Shown in pieces: positions 62,836 to 64,000 of a stretch of 64,000 nt of DNA; the first letter of the stretch is position 1, and every line of letters starts with the position of its first letter. Location of the stretch: NCBI RefSeq assembly GCF_001691565.1, contig NZ_MAYO01000003.1, forward strand, positions 930,001 to 994,000, in the 5' to 3' direction. The position numbers and the translations under genes were made by a program. Source of the stretch: Microbacterium oleivorans (lineage in GTDB: Bacteria > Actinomycetota > Actinomycetes > Actinomycetales > Microbacteriaceae). The notes under the pieces were generated by a model, which made no database searches, was not told the origin of the DNA, and saw only the letters and a list, made by a program, of their open reading frames with translations.

Positions 62836-63879
62836 ATGCCCTTCCCCCGCCGCTTCGCCCTGCTCGCATCCCTGACCGCCGCCGCCCTCGCCCTGTCGGG
62901 GTGCGGCGCCTCCGAGGTCGTGACGCAGAAGGCCGCCGCGACCGGCGAGCGATCGACCGCGTATCCGCTCACCATCGAGAACTGCGGGCGGGCGGTCGAG
63001 GTCGACGAGGCGCCGCAACGGGTCGTCTCGCTCGATCAGAACTCGACGGAGATCCTCCTGTCGCTCGGTCTCGCTGATCGCATCGTCGGCACCGCGTCGT
63101 GGACGGACCCCGTCCTTCCCTCGCTCGCCGACGCGAACGAAGAGGTGCCGCGTCTGTCCGACAACGCCCCGACCTACGAGGTCGTGCTCGGCGCCGACCC
63201 CGATTTCGTGACGGCCTCGTTCGGGCGCCACTTCGCCGAGGGCGGCGTCGTCACGCGCGATCGGCTCGACGAGACCGGGATCGGCTCGTACCTGTCGCCG
63301 ACCGATTGCTCCGACGACCGGAGCGTCAACGCCGGCGGGACGCGCACCACCCCCCTCACGGTCGACGACCTCTACCGCGAGATCCGAGAGCTGGCCGAGA
63401 TCTTCGACGTCCCCTCTCGGGGAGACGCACTCATCGCCTCACTGAAGAAGCGCGCGGCAGCGGCCGTCGACGGGGTCGATTTCGGCGGTGAGAAGGTCGT
63501 GTTCTGGTTCGCCGACACCCGCACGCCGTACGTCGCCGGCGGGATGGGCGCCCCGGCGATCCTCGCGCGGGACACCGGCATGTCGGGGGGGTTCGCCGAC
63601 CAGACCGACGATTGGCCGGCCACGTCCTGGGAGGCGATCGTCGAGGCCGACCCCGACGTCATCGTCCTCGGCGACCTGCAGCGGGACCGCTTCCCCGGCG
63701 ACCGACTCGACGACAAGATCGCCTTCCTCGAGAGCGACCCTGTCACGAGCTCGCTCGACGCCGTGAAGCACAAGCGCTTCATCGCGTTGCACGGGGCCGA
63801 GATGAACCCGTCGATCCGCTTCGTCGACGGTCTCGAGAAGATCCGCACATGGTGGGACGAGAACGAGGCGGGGCGCTGA
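62836..63879 (+). CDS. Iron-siderophore ABC transporter substrate-binding lipoprotein
   Basis: 347 residues: signal peptide with lipobox ALSGC (lipidated Cys23), then a FecB/FhuD-like binding protein (PQRVVSLDQNSTEILLSLGL, DPDVIVLGDLQRDRF). It captures ferric siderophore outside the membrane. The following permease gene overlaps its end. Controlled by the IdeR-like box upstream. Confidence 0.9.
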   Translation: MPFPRRFALLASLTAAALALSGCGASEVVTQKAAATGERSTAYPLTIENCGRAVEVDEAPQRVVSLDQNSTEILLSLGLADRIVGTASWTDPVLPSLADANEEVPRLSDNAPTYEVVLGADPDFVTASFGRHFAEGGVVTRDRLDETGIGSYLSPTDCSDDRSVNAGGTRTTPLTVDDLYREIRELAEIFDVPSRGDALIASLKKRAAAAVDGVDFGGEKVVFWFADTRTPYVAGGMGAPAILARDTGMSGGFADQTDDWPATSWEAIVEADPDVIVLGDLQRDRFPGDRLDDKIAFLESDPVTSSLDAVKHKRFIALHGAEMNPSIRFVDGLEKIRTWWDENEAGR

Positions 63880-64000
63880 CCGTCACCGCGGCACTGCCCC
63901 GGCGTCGGGCCCGCCGCATTCCGCTCACCGTCGTCGCCACCGCGCTGTCGGTGGGCCTCGTCGTCCTGACGATCGCCGTCGCCTTGACCCTCGGACCGGC
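63849..64000 (+). CDS. FecCD-type iron-siderophore permease (partial)
   Basis: The window ends after about 50 residues of a new frame: a basic start (GREREG-like, LPRRRARRIPLTVVATALS) leading into a first membrane helix (VGLVVLTIAVALTLGP), as in FecCD family permeases. The ATG at 63849 overlaps the binding-protein gene by 31 bases; a later start is possible. Position after a siderophore-binding protein strongly supports the assignment. Confidence 0.7.
   Translation, partial: MVGRERGGALTVTAALPRRRARRIPLTVVATALSVGLVVLTIAVALTLGP

Overview
The window is a high-GC actinobacterial chromosome segment, most likely Microbacterium or a close relative in the Microbacteriaceae. This rests on the GC-rich codon use, GTG starts, many leaderless promoters, the protein families present, and the very frequent GGATGCC/GGCATCC oligomer. 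I saw no tRNA, rRNA, CRISPR array, phage or insertion sequence.

Bases 1-22.4 kb hold the core information-processing block, nearly all on the minus strand. Read in the transcribed direction it runs rpoB-rpoC, then a few accessory genes (envelope proteins, a lipoprotein pair, an FHA protein), then rpsL-rpsG-fusA-tuf, an orphan MT0933-type antitoxin-like gene, and the S10 operon (rpsJ-rplC-rplD-rplW-rplB-rpsS-rplV-rpsC, cut by the window start). Good -35/-10 promoters are readable for rpoBC, rpsL and rpsJ, each with a 150-280 nt leader, and strong hairpins end rpoC, tuf and the small gene.

Bases 22.4-34.8 kb are a mosaic of small operons: a lipoprotein, 5-oxoprolinase (pxpA, fused pxpBC), an alpha/beta hydrolase, then hydrolase-lipoate ligase-orphan DNA methyltransferase, a MarR-MFS pair, and the conserved trio circularly permuted ATP-grasp/alpha-E/transglutaminase. 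Bases 34.9-41.8 kb form an arginine-ornithine-proline catabolic set (dimethylargininase-like hydrolase, ornithine aminotransferase, TetR regulator, PutA), which would feed glutamate.

Bases 41.8-53.7 kb concern acyl-CoA and propionate metabolism. There is a thioesterase, a GNAT enzyme, etfB-etfA followed by a membrane cytochrome b, and a tightly packed operon gntR-prpD-prpB-prpC-thiolase-crotonase-RidA with two putative GntR operators at its head. A divergent TetR/MDR oxidoreductase pair follows with its own operator.

Bases 55.4-60.5 kb carry a five-gene operon that looks like a type VII (ESX/WXG100-type) secreted-protein cassette of unknown function. rnhA and a paralogue of one cassette gene lie beside it. 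The window ends with NUDIX, aldo/keto reductase and SUKH-like genes and an iron-siderophore uptake operon behind an IdeR/DtxR-like box.

The most unusual structures are: a two-copy element with conserved 16-18 bp inverted termini, one copy lying in frame inside the methyltransferase gene; a threefold repeated 16-residue motif in the cytochrome b next to etfBA; and the uncharacterised type VII-like cassette with duplicated four-helix membrane proteins.
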